This document shows positions 1 to 7,994 of a DNA stretch of 46,228 nt, piece after piece. Made by a program: the position numbers and the translations under genes. The first letter of the stretch is position 1. The number at the start of each line of letters is the position of its first letter. The DNA lies in contig NZ_JAHTIK010000001.1 of assembly GCF_025655475.1 (NCBI RefSeq), forward strand, positions 3,451,387-3,497,614. Reading direction: 5' to 3'. Under the pieces are notes generated by a model, which saw only the letters and a list, made by a program, of their open reading frames with translations, ran no database searches and had not been told where the DNA came from. The stretch comes from Kitasatospora sp. DSM 101779. GTDB lineage: Bacteria; Actinomycetota; Actinomycetes; Streptomycetales; Streptomycetaceae.

Positions 1-429
1 CGGGGGAGGCCGTGCGCTGCGATCCGCGCCGGGGGAGGCGACGGGCCCGCCGCTCTCCCCCGCCGTTTCCCGTGGTCGACACCGACGGCGCCTCCGGCTC
101 GTGGGCTGGGCACCGCGGCCGGGGCCGGGTGCGGGAGGGGTCGGCGGGGCGCCGCCGCGCCCCGCCGGTCCCGATGAATTCTGCCGAACTGTGACATACC
201 CCATGCAAAGGGTCGATATCCCGGCAAGCGGGTCGACTTTTCCGATTCGGCCGCGATCCGGCGGCAGCGGTTCGGCTGCGTGGAGCAATGGACGGCGGGA
301 CGGCCCCGCAGGGTCCGTACCCGGCCAGGGGGCGGCTCAGCCGCGGATCGGCCGGCCTTCGACGGAGCGGCCCCCGGCGGGTCCGGCCGACGGCGGGTCC
401 GGCCGACGGCGGGTCCGGCCGACGGCGGC
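1..429. other. Window edge, no supported gene
   Basis: No reading frame here has a recognisable domain; the frames that stay open are Arg/Gly/Pro-rich shadows. A less GC-rich stretch at about 170-255 could hold promoter elements for a gene beyond the left edge, but I could not fix a convincing -35/-10 pair. The 3' end carries the short tandem repeat listed separately. Confidence 0.5.
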
Positions 430-430
430 T
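376..430. repeat. 16-bp tandem repeat, three copies
   Basis: The unit GGCGGGTCCGGCCGAC occurs three times without mismatch (376-391, 392-407, 408-423) and a fourth copy breaks off after GGCGG. It abuts the stop codon of the Nudix gene on the minus strand. It may be simple slippage in GC-rich DNA; no coding role is apparent. Confidence 0.8.
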
Positions 431-1044
431 CAGTCCGCGGCGAGCAGTTCGGCGACGTGCGGGAGGACCTCGCGGTCGTGGGCGAGCCACTCGACGTCGT
501 CGAGTTCGGCGGGGCCGAGCCAGCGCAGCTCGGAGTGGTCGGCGAGCGGGCGGGGCTCGCCGGAGAGCAGTTCGGCGACCCAGATCCGCAGCTCCAGGCC
601 GGCCCGGACGGGCCAGCTGCCGGGCAGCGGGCGCAGGGCGCGGGCGCGGACGCCGAGCTCCTCGGCGAGTTCGCGCTCCAGGGCCTGCTCCTGGGTCTCG
701 CCGGGTTCGGCCTTGCCGCCGGGGAACTCCCAGTAGCCGGCGGTCTCGGGGGGCGAGTTGCGGCGGGCGGCGAGCACCCGGCCGCGGTGCACCAGGGCAC
801 CGCCGACCACGTACCGGACCCCCGGCCGCTCCTGCTGCGGGGCGGGTGGCCGCGGGGGGCTCGACTGCGGGGTGCGCTCCTGCGACGGGGTGCGGGGCTC
901 GACCGCCTCGACCCAGTAGAGCTGCTTGTGGCCGCGGGCCTCGAACTCGGCGGCGAGCGCCTCGGCCTCGGCCCGGCCGAGCCCGGTGGCGACGAGGTAG
1001 CGGTTGCCGTTGTCGTCCTGGCGCATCACCCGGTGATCGTCCAT
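430..1044 (-). CDS. SPOR-like/Nudix hydrolase fusion (MutT type)
   Basis: 204 aa. The C-terminal two thirds (about residues 76-200) is a Nudix hydrolase of the 8-oxo-dGTP diphosphatase (MutT) kind. The Nudix box at residues 110-132 is complete: G110, E116, R124-E125, E128-E129, G131. Such enzymes cleave oxidised or other nucleoside diphosphate derivatives with Mg2+. Residues 7-46 (RQDDNGNRY ... GHKQLYWVE) resemble the short stand-alone proteins of Streptomyces annotated as SPOR-domain proteins; a Pro/Gln-rich linker (50-73) joins the halves. No signal peptide, so it is cytoplasmic. The substrate cannot be read from sequence. The first ATG matches the conserved N-terminal domain and is preferred. 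It ends next to a 16-bp tandem repeat. Confidence 0.88.
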   Translation of the reverse strand: MDDHRVMRQDDNGNRYLVATGLGRAEAEALAAEFEARGHKQLYWVEAVEPRTPSQERTPQSSPPRPPAPQQERPGVRYVVGGALVHRGRVLAARRNSPPETAGYWEFPGGKAEPGETQEQALERELAEELGVRARALRPLPGSWPVRAGLELRIWVAELLSGEPRPLADHSELRWLGPAELDDVEWLAHDREVLPHVAELLAAD

Positions 1045-1220
1045 GGCGTCACCGTAACGGGCCCGGCCCGGTGGGGGACAGGCCGGACCCGTGCGCCGAC
1101 CGTAGGCCGCGATTGCTACCGGCCGGTACGGTCGGGGTTAACTCCCGGTAAGGCGGTGCGGGTACCGACGGTACGGACGCAGGCGGGTGCGGGAGCGCGT
1201 GTCGGTGCGCGCGGTGCCGC

Positions 1221-2033
1221 TCAGCGGCGGGCGAGCAGTTCGCCGTGCAGGACGGCGAACCAGCCGTCGGGGTCGGCGGCCCAGCGGCGCCAGCCGGCCG
1301 CGATCCGGGCCAGGTCGCCGGTGTCGGCCAGACCCTCGGCGAGGGCGGTGGCGGCGCTGGCGGACCTCTCGGTGCGCTCGGCCCAGGTCTCGCCCCACCA
1401 CCGCCGCCGCTCGGGGTCGGCGAAGGTCCAGCTGCTGGAGGTCGCGGTGAGGTCGGTGAAGCCGGCGGCGCGGGCCCAGGCGGCCAGCCGGCGGCCGGCG
1501 TCGGGCTCGCCGCCGTTGGCCCGGGCGATCCGGCGGTAGAGCGCGGACCACTCGGCCAGCTCCGGCAGCTCCGGGTACCAGGCCATCGCGGCGTAGTCGG
1601 CGTCGCGGACGGCGACCAGGCCGCCCGGCGCGGTGACCCGCCGCATCTCGCGCAGCGCGGCCACCGGGTCGGCGACGTGCTGGAGCACCTGGTGGGCGTG
1701 CACCACGTCGAACGCGCCGTCGGCGTACGGCAGCCGGTGCACGTCGGCGACCTCGAACGCCACCGTGGCCAGCCCGCGTTCCGCGGCGTGCGCGGCGGCC
1801 TGGGCGAGCACCTCGGCGGAGGTGTCGACGGCGACCGTCCGGCCGTCGGGGCCGAGCCGTTCGGCGAGGTCGGCGGTGATCGTGCCCGGTCCGCAGCCGA
1901 CGTCCAGCAGCCGCTGCCCGGGGCGGAGTTCCGGCAGCAGGTAGGCGGCGGAGTCCGCGGCGGTGCGGCTGCGGTGCGAGCGCAGCACCGACTCCTGGTG
2001 GCCGTGGGTGTAGGCGGCCCGACGGTCCGTCAT
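1221..2033 (-). CDS. Class I SAM-dependent methyltransferase
   Basis: 270 aa from the ATG at 2033, which follows a GAGAGGAG ribosome site; a longer frame reaching 2114 starts inside the divergent promoter region and is less likely. Motif I of the Rossmann fold is LLDVGCGPG (residues 42-50), followed by an acidic ribose-binding residue (AVDTS) and motif HAHQVLQHVADP, which places it in the UbiE/Methyltransf_11 group. The C-terminal part resembles small-molecule methyltransferases of Streptomyces. The acceptor is unknown. It is transcribed away from the PNPOx-like gene, with which it shares a 135-bp intergenic region holding two inverted repeats. Confidence 0.88.
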   Translation of the reverse strand: MTDRRAAYTHGHQESVLRSHRSRTAADSAAYLLPELRPGQRLLDVGCGPGTITADLAERLGPDGRTVAVDTSAEVLAQAAAHAAERGLATVAFEVADVHRLPYADGAFDVVHAHQVLQHVADPVAALREMRRVTAPGGLVAVRDADYAAMAWYPELPELAEWSALYRRIARANGGEPDAGRRLAAWARAAGFTDLTATSSSWTFADPERRRWWGETWAERTERSASAATALAEGLADTGDLARIAAGWRRWAADPDGWFAVLHGELLARR

Positions 2034-2103
2034 GTTCGGCTCCTCTCGGCTCCTCACGATGCTGCCGAGCGTAGACCCGTCTCGCTTGACGAGAAATATC
2101 GTC

Positions 2104-2122
2104 CCATCATTCAAGATGATGG
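2104..2122. promoter_or_regulatory. Operator-like inverted repeat
   Basis: CCATCAT, five bases, then ATGATGG: a perfect 7-bp inverted repeat in the divergent gap between the methyltransferase and PNPOx-like genes. A second repeat, GACGA-N6-TCGTC at 2088-2103, abuts it, next to a TTGACG (2086-2091). AT-rich palindromes in such GC-rich DNA are typical of repressor sites, but no regulator gene is adjacent, so the binding protein is unknown. Confidence 0.45.
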
Positions 2123-2168
2123 AGCGTCGACATGGTCACCACACGGGCCGCACGGCGACAATCGGAGC

Positions 2169-2753
2169 ATGGGAAAGACGTACGAACGCATCGACGGCCG
2201 ACTGCGCGCCTTCATCGAGAGCCAGCCGGTCTTCTTCACCGCCACGGCGCCGCTGGCCGGCGACGGGCACGTCAACCTGTCCCCCAAGGGGCGGGCCGGC
2301 ACGCTCGCCGTCCTCGACGAACTCACCCTGGCCTACCTGGACTTCGGCGGCAGCACGGCGGAGACCCTGGCCCACGTGCGGGAGAACGGCCGGATCACGC
2401 TGATGTGGTGCGCCTTCGACGGGCCGCCGACCGTGGTGCGGGTGCACGGCCGGGGCGAGGCGGTCTTCCGCGACGACCCGCGCTTCGCCGAGCTGATCGG
2501 GCACTTCGACCCGGCGGCGGACGGCTCCGCGCTGCGCGCCGTGGTGCTCGTGCACGCCGAACGGGTCAGTGACTCCTGCGGGTTCGCCGTGCCGTTCATG
2601 GACTACCGGGGCGACCGGGAGCTGCACGCCCAGTACTTCGACCGGAAGACGGACGAGGAGTTCGCCACCTACTGCGAGGGCAAGGAGTACGTCGGCACCA
2701 GCATCGACGGCCTGCCCGCACTACCGCTGCCGCTGCCGCCGCGGACCGGCTGA
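2169..2753 (+). CDS. Pyridoxamine 5'-phosphate oxidase-family protein
   Basis: 194 aa. The N-terminal part (FIESQPVFFTATAPLAGDGH, then NLSPKG and YLDFGGSTAETLAHV) is the split-barrel flavin-binding fold of the PNPOx-like superfamily, in a subgroup common in actinomycetes. Members bind FMN, F420 or haem and reduce small molecules; vitamin B6 synthesis should not be assumed. No signal peptide or membrane segment. The ATG at 2169 is chosen because homology begins there (MGKTYERID); the in-frame extension upstream overlaps the divergent gene. The GGAG just before the ATG is closer than ideal. Confidence 0.85.
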   Translation: MGKTYERIDGRLRAFIESQPVFFTATAPLAGDGHVNLSPKGRAGTLAVLDELTLAYLDFGGSTAETLAHVRENGRITLMWCAFDGPPTVVRVHGRGEAVFRDDPRFAELIGHFDPAADGSALRAVVLVHAERVSDSCGFAVPFMDYRGDRELHAQYFDRKTDEEFATYCEGKEYVGTSIDGLPALPLPLPPRTG

Positions 2754-2889
2754 GGCCCGCGGCGCAGCGGGCGGACGGCGACCGGCACCGCTCGACGAAC
2801 CGTGCGCAGGATGCCGTGACGTGGCCGGTCACCCGGCCGTGCGGACGGTGACCGTACGGTGGAGCGGTAGCCGACAGATCGGAGACCCC

Positions 2890-3573
2890 GTGTCCCGCCG
2901 CCCGTACGTCCTGCTGAGCGCCGCCGTCTCGCTCGACGGCCACCTCGACGACGCGTCACCGGAGCGGCTGCTGCTCTCCAGCCCGGCGGACTTCGACCGG
3001 GTGGACGAGGTCCGGGCCGGCTGCGACGCGCTGCTCGTCGGAGGCACCACGCTGCGCCGCGACAACCCGCGGCTGCTCGTCAACTCGCCCGAGAGGCGGG
3101 CCGCCCGGGTCGCCGCCGGCCGCCCGGAGTACCCGCTCAAGGTCACCCTCACCGCGAGCGGCGGCCTCTCCCCCGCGCTCAACTTCTGGCACACCGGCGG
3201 CGCCAAGGCCGTCTACACGACCGACGCCGCCGCCCCCGCACTGCGCAGCGCGCTGGACGGGCTCGCCGAGGTCGTCGCGCTCGGCGACGAGGTCGGGCTC
3301 GGCGCCCTCCTCGACGACCTGGGCGGACGCGGCGTGCGGCGGCTGATGGTGGAGGGCGGCGGCAGCATCCACACCCAGTTCCTCGCCCAGGGCCTCGCCG
3401 ACGAACTCCAGCTCGCCGTCGCCCCGCTGCTGGTCGGCCAGCCCGGCGCGCCCCGCTTCCTCGGCCCGGCCGACTACCCGGGCGGACCCGCCCGTCGGAT
3501 GCGGCTGCTGGAGGCACGTACGGTGGGCGACGTCGTCCTGCTCCGCTACGCCCCGAAGGAGTCCACCCCGTGA
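2890..3573 (+). CDS. RibD C-terminal-like pyrimidine reductase
   Basis: 227 aa, GTG start five bases after GGAG. It has the RibD_C/dihydrofolate-reductase-like fold: the N-terminal strand YVLLSAAVSLDG, the segment DALLVGGTTLRRDNP, the MVEGGGSIHTQFL motif (about residues 155-167) and a late LRYAP. In riboflavin synthesis this domain reduces the ribosyl group of the deaminated pyrimidine using NADPH. Here it is a separate polypeptide, and its stop overlaps the GTG of a RibD-like deaminase by four bases (GTGA), so translation is probably coupled. Together they form a split RibD in reversed order (reductase first). Whether they serve riboflavin or a related pyrimidine/pterin pathway is not visible. 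Confidence 0.85.
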   Translation: MSRRPYVLLSAAVSLDGHLDDASPERLLLSSPADFDRVDEVRAGCDALLVGGTTLRRDNPRLLVNSPERRAARVAAGRPEYPLKVTLTASGGLSPALNFWHTGGAKAVYTTDAAAPALRSALDGLAEVVALGDEVGLGALLDDLGGRGVRRLMVEGGGSIHTQFLAQGLADELQLAVAPLLVGQPGAPRFLGPADYPGGPARRMRLLEARTVGDVVLLRYAPKESTP

Positions 3574-4037
3574 CCAGCGACGCCGCCCCCGGCACCGACC
3601 TGTACTGGCTCGCGCGCGCCGTGGAGCTCTCGCGCCGCTGCCCGCCCTCCGAGACGGCCTTCTCGGTCGGCGCGGTGATCGTCGGCGCCGACGGCGAGGT
3701 GCTCGCCGAGGGCTACAGCCGCGAGGCCGACGACAAGAACCACGCCGAGGAGGCCGCGCTGGCCAAGCTGCCGGCCGGCGACCCGCGGCTGCGCACCGCC
3801 ACCGTGTACAGCTCGCTGGAGCCGTGCGGCCAGCGCGCCTCGCGGCCGCGCACCTGCGCCCAGCTGATCATCGCGGCCGGGGTGCCGCGGGTGGTGGTCG
3901 CCTGGCGCGAGCCGGACCTGTTCGTGCAGGCCTGTCAGGGCACCGCGCTGCTGGAGGCGGCCGGCGTGGAGGTCGTGGAACTGCCGGAACTGGCCGGGCC
4001 GGCCCGCGAGGTCAACGCGCACCTGCTGGGCGGCTGA
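3570..4037 (+). CDS. RibD N-terminal-like zinc deaminase
   Basis: 155 aa cytidine/deoxycytidylate deaminase fold. The zinc site is complete: HAEEAAL gives the zinc-binding His and the proton-shuttling Glu, and SLEPCGQRASRPRTC supplies two Cys, with the spacing seen in riboflavin-type deaminases. The upstream glycine-rich SVGAVIVGADGEVLAEGYS is the usual substrate-binding strand. It starts with GTG inside the stop of the preceding reductase gene, forming a two-gene operon. The two probably act consecutively on the same pyrimidine. A generic nucleoside deaminase is the alternative; the partnership with a RibD_C protein argues for the RibD reaction. Confidence 0.86.
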   Translation: MTSDAAPGTDLYWLARAVELSRRCPPSETAFSVGAVIVGADGEVLAEGYSREADDKNHAEEAALAKLPAGDPRLRTATVYSSLEPCGQRASRPRTCAQLIIAAGVPRVVVAWREPDLFVQACQGTALLEAAGVEVVELPELAGPAREVNAHLLGG

Positions 4038-4126
4038 TCCGGCCCGGCGCGTCGGGCCCGGCCCGCTTCGGCGGCGCTTTTGTATCCTGGAGAGACAAAC
4101 ACGCCGTTCCCGAGGAGCCGCCCCGC

Positions 4127-4783
4127 ATGCCTGCCACGACGCTCACCACCCGCGCCCTGCTGCTCGACATGGACGGCACCCTGGTCAACTCGGACGCGGT
4201 GGTCGAACGCTGCTGGCGCCGCTGGGCGGCCCGGCACGGCCTCGACGGTGACGCCGTCATGCAGGTCGTGCACGGCCGCCAGGGCCACCTGACCATGGCC
4301 CTGCTGCTGCCCGAGCGCCCGGTGGAGATCAACCTTGCCGAGAACCGGCAGCTGCTGGCCGAGGAGACCGCCGACACCTACGGCGTCGTCCCCGTCCCCG
4401 GCGCCGAGGCCTTCCTGGCCGCCCTGAGCGGACAGCCGCACGCCCTCGTCACCTCCGCCGACGAGCCGCTCGCCCGCGCCCGGATGGGCGCCGCCGGGCT
4501 CCCGCTGCCGGAGACCCTGATCACCGCCGGCTCGGTCGGCGCCAGCAAGCCCGACCCGGAGGGCTTCCTCAAGGGCGCCGCCGCCCTCGGTTTCGCCCCC
4601 GCCGACTGCCTCGCCTTCGAGGACTCCGAGGCCGGCATCTCCGCCGCCCTCGCCGCGGGCATGCCGGTGGTCGGCATCGGCCGGCGGGCGCTGCCGCACC
4701 CCGCCACCGTGCACGCGGAGGACCTGGAGCAGGTCGCGGTCGCGCCGCAGCCGGACGGCTCGCTGCTGATCACCGTCGGCTGA
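4127..4783 (+). CDS. HAD-family sugar phosphatase
   Basis: 218 aa. All four HAD motifs are present: LLLDMDGT with nucleophile Asp14 and Asp16, LVTSADE, the lysine in GASKPDPEGF, and ED(S)EAG for magnesium. The cap insertion between motifs I and II makes it a beta-phosphoglucomutase/sugar-phosphatase-like (C1 cap) member. It likely dephosphorylates a sugar or polyol phosphate in the cytoplasm; the substrate is not determined. The ATG follows GAGGAG with nine bases of spacing. The short upstream gap contains a TGTATCCTGG stretch that may be a -10. Transcribed with the same polarity as the split RibD pair but about 90 bp downstream. Confidence 0.9.
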   Translation: MPATTLTTRALLLDMDGTLVNSDAVVERCWRRWAARHGLDGDAVMQVVHGRQGHLTMALLLPERPVEINLAENRQLLAEETADTYGVVPVPGAEAFLAALSGQPHALVTSADEPLARARMGAAGLPLPETLITAGSVGASKPDPEGFLKGAAALGFAPADCLAFEDSEAGISAALAAGMPVVGIGRRALPHPATVHAEDLEQVAVAPQPDGSLLITVG

Positions 4784-5147
4784 GGCCCGGTGAGCGGGCC
4801 CGGCCGTCCGGGGTGAGCCCTCGGCGGGCGCGGCCGCCCCGGTCGGCCCCGGCGTCCCGCTACGTCACCTCCCGGCCCGTCACCACGCCGCGGACGGCGG
4901 CCAGTTCCCCGGGGCCGGCGGGGTCCGGCACGGTTGCGCCCGGCCCGGCGACCGGCGGCACGGCAACACCTCCTGACGGTCGGCGGCCGTCGACCGCCCC
5001 CTGCTCCGGGCCGGGTCGCGCCCGGACGCCCGCCGGGTGGGGTGCGCCCGCGAGTCGTACGGTGGAGGGAGGCCGACCGGGGATCGTCGGCCCCGCGCTC
5101 CGCGCCCGGGCCGGCCCAGGGAGTCGGCACGGTCAGGAGCTTCTGTC
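4784..5147. other. Intergenic region with weak hairpin
   Basis: About 360 bp without a supported gene. GGCCCG-N5-CGGGCC at 4784-4800, just after the HAD stop, could be a weak terminator. The remainder is very GC-rich. AGGAG at 5135-5139 is the ribosome site of the next gene. No clear promoter could be fixed. Confidence 0.45.
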
Positions 5148-6518
5148 ATGGGCACCAAGACGATCGAGGAACTGGCGGGCGCAGTCCACGGGAGCGTGGT
5201 CAGGCCCGGCGACGAGGACTACGACGAGGCCCGCAGGGTCTACAACGCGATGATCGACCGAAGGCCGTCGGCCGTGGTGCGCTGTGCCAACGCCGGCGAC
5301 GTGATGGCGACGGTCGACTTCGCCAGGAGCAACGGGATGGCGCTGGCCACGCGCGGCGGCTCGCACAGCGTCCCCGGGTACGGCACCTGCGACGGCGGCG
5401 TGGTCGCCGACCTCACCGGCATGCGCGGCGTCAGGGTCGACCCCGTCCGCCGCACCGCCCGGGTGGACGGCGGCGCCACGCTCGGCGACCTCAACGCCGC
5501 CACCTACCCCTTCGGGCTCGCCGTCACCGGCGGGATCGTCTCCACCACCGGCGTCGGCGGACTCACCCTCGGCGGCGGATTCGGCTACCTCGCCCGCAAA
5601 TTGGGGCTGACGTGCGACAACCTGCTGTCCGCGGACGTGGTCACCGCCGACGGCCGGCTGCGGGTCGTCAACGAGAAGGAGGAGCCGGACCTCTTCTGGG
5701 CGCTGCGCGGCGGCAGCGGCAACTTCGGCGTCGTCACCTCCTTCGAGTTCGCGCTCAGCCCGGTCAAGGACGTGTTCGGCGGTCCGATGCTCTTCGAACT
5801 GGAACACACCGAGGCCATCCTGAAGCGGTACCGCGAGTACATCGAGGAGGCCCCGGAGGAGCTCGGCGCCTTCCCCGGGTTCCAGATCGCCCCGCCACTC
5901 CCGTTCATCCCGGAGGACCGACACGGCGACACCTTCGCCATCGTGGTGGCCTGCTGGGCGGGCCCGGCGGAGGAGGCCGAGGCCGCGATCCGGCCGCTGC
6001 GCGAGGTCGCCCCGCGAGTCGCGGAGATGGTCGGCCCGATGCCGTACCCGGCTCTCAACAGCGCCTTCGACGCACTGGTGCCGCCGGGCCTGCAGCACTA
6101 CTGGAAGGGCGTCTTCTCGACCGAGCTCACCGACGACGCGATCGCCGCCCACCTGGAGCACGGGCCCAAGGTGCCGAGCATGAGCTCCACCATGCACATC
6201 TACTCGATCAACGGGGCCTGTCACCGGATGCCGCCGGAGGCCACCGCCTTCGCCCACCGCGAGGCCACCTTCGCCACCGTGATCGCGGGCATGTGGCCCG
6301 ACCCCGCCGACAACGAGGCCAACACCGCCTGGGTGCGCGACTACTACGCGGCCGTCGCCCCGCACTCCGAGGCCGGCGGCTACGTCAACTTCATGGCCGA
6401 CGACGACCAGCACCGGGCCGCCGACAACTACGGCGCCAGCTACGCCCGGCTGGTCGAGGTCAAGCGGGCCTACGACCCGGGCAACCTGTTCCGGGTCAAC
6501 CACAACATCAAGCCGTAG
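5148..6518 (+). CDS. FAD-binding oxidoreductase, berberine bridge enzyme type
   Basis: 456 aa, ATG eight bases after AGGAG. The N-terminal PCMH-type FAD domain (about 35-210) contains RGGSHSVPGYG, whose His73 is the usual site of covalent 8-alpha-histidyl attachment to FAD, and GGIVSTTGVGGLTLGGGFG. The second flavin-linking Cys of bicovalent members is not evident (the GGGFGYLARKLGL loop), so single covalent attachment is expected. The C-terminal BBE motif (YARLVEVKRAYDPGNLFRVN) ends the protein. Such enzymes oxidise sugars or secondary metabolites with O2. No secretion signal. It converges on the serine hydrolase gene with only 21 bp between. Substrate unknown. Confidence 0.92.
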   Translation: MGTKTIEELAGAVHGSVVRPGDEDYDEARRVYNAMIDRRPSAVVRCANAGDVMATVDFARSNGMALATRGGSHSVPGYGTCDGGVVADLTGMRGVRVDPVRRTARVDGGATLGDLNAATYPFGLAVTGGIVSTTGVGGLTLGGGFGYLARKLGLTCDNLLSADVVTADGRLRVVNEKEEPDLFWALRGGSGNFGVVTSFEFALSPVKDVFGGPMLFELEHTEAILKRYREYIEEAPEELGAFPGFQIAPPLPFIPEDRHGDTFAIVVACWAGPAEEAEAAIRPLREVAPRVAEMVGPMPYPALNSAFDALVPPGLQHYWKGVFSTELTDDAIAAHLEHGPKVPSMSSTMHIYSINGACHRMPPEATAFAHREATFATVIAGMWPDPADNEANTAWVRDYYAAVAPHSEAGGYVNFMADDDQHRAADNYGASYARLVEVKRAYDPGNLFRVNHNIKP

Positions 6519-6539
6519 CGGCGGTGACGGCCGCGGACG

Positions 6540-7769
6540 TCAGCCGAAGACGGCGCCGGCCAGCTGCATGACGACCGGGGTCTCGGCGCCGTCCAGGCCG
6601 GTCGGGTTGAGCGAGTAGACCACCGTCCGGGAGAGGTCCCGGGTGGCGAAGACGCCGTTCGTCCAGCCCGGCCGGGAACCGGTCTTGCCCCAGATCTCCA
6701 CGCCGCCGACCTTCGCCCGCTCCAGGCCCATGCTCATGCAGGCCCGCCCGGCGTCCGGCCCGGTCTCGCAGTGGCTGCTGTGGTGGGTCGGCAGGTCGGG
6801 GACGGTGAACAGGGCCTCCTGCTGGGCGGGCGGCAGGAGGCGGCCCCGGAACAGTGCGGTGATGAAGCGGTCCAGGTCGCCGGCGCTGGAGATCAACCCG
6901 CCCTCCGCCCACGGCCAGGGGCTCTGCTCGGTCACGTCCACCTGCCGCGGGGTGCCGTCCGGGCCGGGCACCGTCAGCCGGGGGCGGGCGGCCGGGTGGC
7001 GGAGCGCCGGGTCGTCCGCGGCCGGCACCGAGGTGTCGTGCAGCCCGAGCGGGCGGATGATCCGCTGCTGCACCTCGTGGGCGTAGCCGTGCCCGGTGAC
7101 CTTCTCGACCAGCAGCCCGGCCACGAAGGTGTTCATGCCGTTGTACTGCTGCGCGGTACCGGGCGGGAACGCCATCTCCTGGCCGTCCATCGTGGCCACG
7201 ATGCGCTCCGGCGACCAGGACTCGAAGCGGTGGTCGACGAACCACGCCGCCGTGCCGTCTCCCCACGGGCCGTCACCGCCGTTCGGGAGTCCGCTGGTGT
7301 GGTTCAGCAGCCGGCCGACCGCGATCGGCGGGAAGGAGGCCGGCAGCAGGTCGGGCAGGTAGTGCTGGACGGGGGTGTCGAGGTCGAGGCGGTGCTCGGC
7401 GGCGAGTTGGAGCACCACGGTCGCGGTGAACACCTTGGAGATCGAGCCGATCCGGAACCGCCCGTCGGCGTCCGGGGCCCGGCCGGTGGCCGGGTCGCCG
7501 ACGCCGCCCACCGCGTCCAGCCGGCCGGCCCGGCCGGAGACGTGCACCAGCGCCCCGGACACGTCGGCCGTCGGCAGCCCGGCGAGCACCCGGCGGACGG
7601 CCGCCCGGTCCAGCGGCGGTACCGGGGCGGTGTCCTGCACCCGCACCAAGGCGGCGGGCCCCGGCGCGGCCGAGGCTGGCCCGGCCGCCGTGCCCACCGC
7701 CAGCGCGGCGAGGACCGCTCCGGCAGCGGCAACGGCGGTCCAACGGGTACGGCGGGCAACAGCAGCCAC
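6540..7769 (-). CDS. Secreted serine hydrolase (DD-peptidase/class C beta-lactamase family)
   Basis: 409 aa from the GTG at 7769, eight bases after AGGAG. A signal peptide (RRTRW then a hydrophobic Ala/Val/Leu stretch, cleavage after ASA near residue 35) exports it. The catalytic SxxK is SISK (Ser109, Lys112), and the third motif is KTG (Lys362). The middle motif, normally Tyr-x-Asn, reads Tyr209-Asn-Gly: alignment with R61-type DD-peptidases puts Gly where the Asn belongs, with an Asn two residues on (YNGMN). It probably acts on peptidoglycan peptides or as an esterase outside the cell; beta-lactam resistance is not implied. Confidence 0.9.
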   Translation of the reverse strand: MAAVARRTRWTAVAAAGAVLAALAVGTAAGPASAAPGPAALVRVQDTAPVPPLDRAAVRRVLAGLPTADVSGALVHVSGRAGRLDAVGGVGDPATGRAPDADGRFRIGSISKVFTATVVLQLAAEHRLDLDTPVQHYLPDLLPASFPPIAVGRLLNHTSGLPNGGDGPWGDGTAAWFVDHRFESWSPERIVATMDGQEMAFPPGTAQQYNGMNTFVAGLLVEKVTGHGYAHEVQQRIIRPLGLHDTSVPAADDPALRHPAARPRLTVPGPDGTPRQVDVTEQSPWPWAEGGLISSAGDLDRFITALFRGRLLPPAQQEALFTVPDLPTHHSSHCETGPDAGRACMSMGLERAKVGGVEIWGKTGSRPGWTNGVFATRDLSRTVVYSLNPTGLDGAETPVVMQLAGAVFG

Positions 7770-7994
7770 GGCGACATCTCCTGATGTTTCGTCATCACGG
7801 GCCGGTCCGCCCGGCCCCGCACAGGAGTCTGGCGAACCCGGGCCGCCGATCCATCGGGGACGAACCCCCACCCGCCCCCGATCCCGCACCGGGGACAACC
7901 CCGAGCCCGGCCGCCTCCGCCTCAGGGCCGACCGGGCTCCGGCTCCCGGGAGATCCGCACGTCGGCGCGGGCCGCGGCCCGCTACCGCGAAACC

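Noticed and set aside
376..430. CRISPR or iteron array
   Set aside because: The 16-bp units are directly contiguous with no spacers, only three full copies, and no cas or rep gene is present.
1117..1128. TACCGGCCGGTA palindrome as an operator
   Set aside because: It lies upstream of the Nudix start but is short and GC-rich; such palindromes are expected by chance in DNA of this composition.
5037..5147. N-terminal extension of the FAD oxidoreductase
   Set aside because: The extension has no homology, no ribosome site, and ATG 5148 follows AGGAG at ideal spacing.
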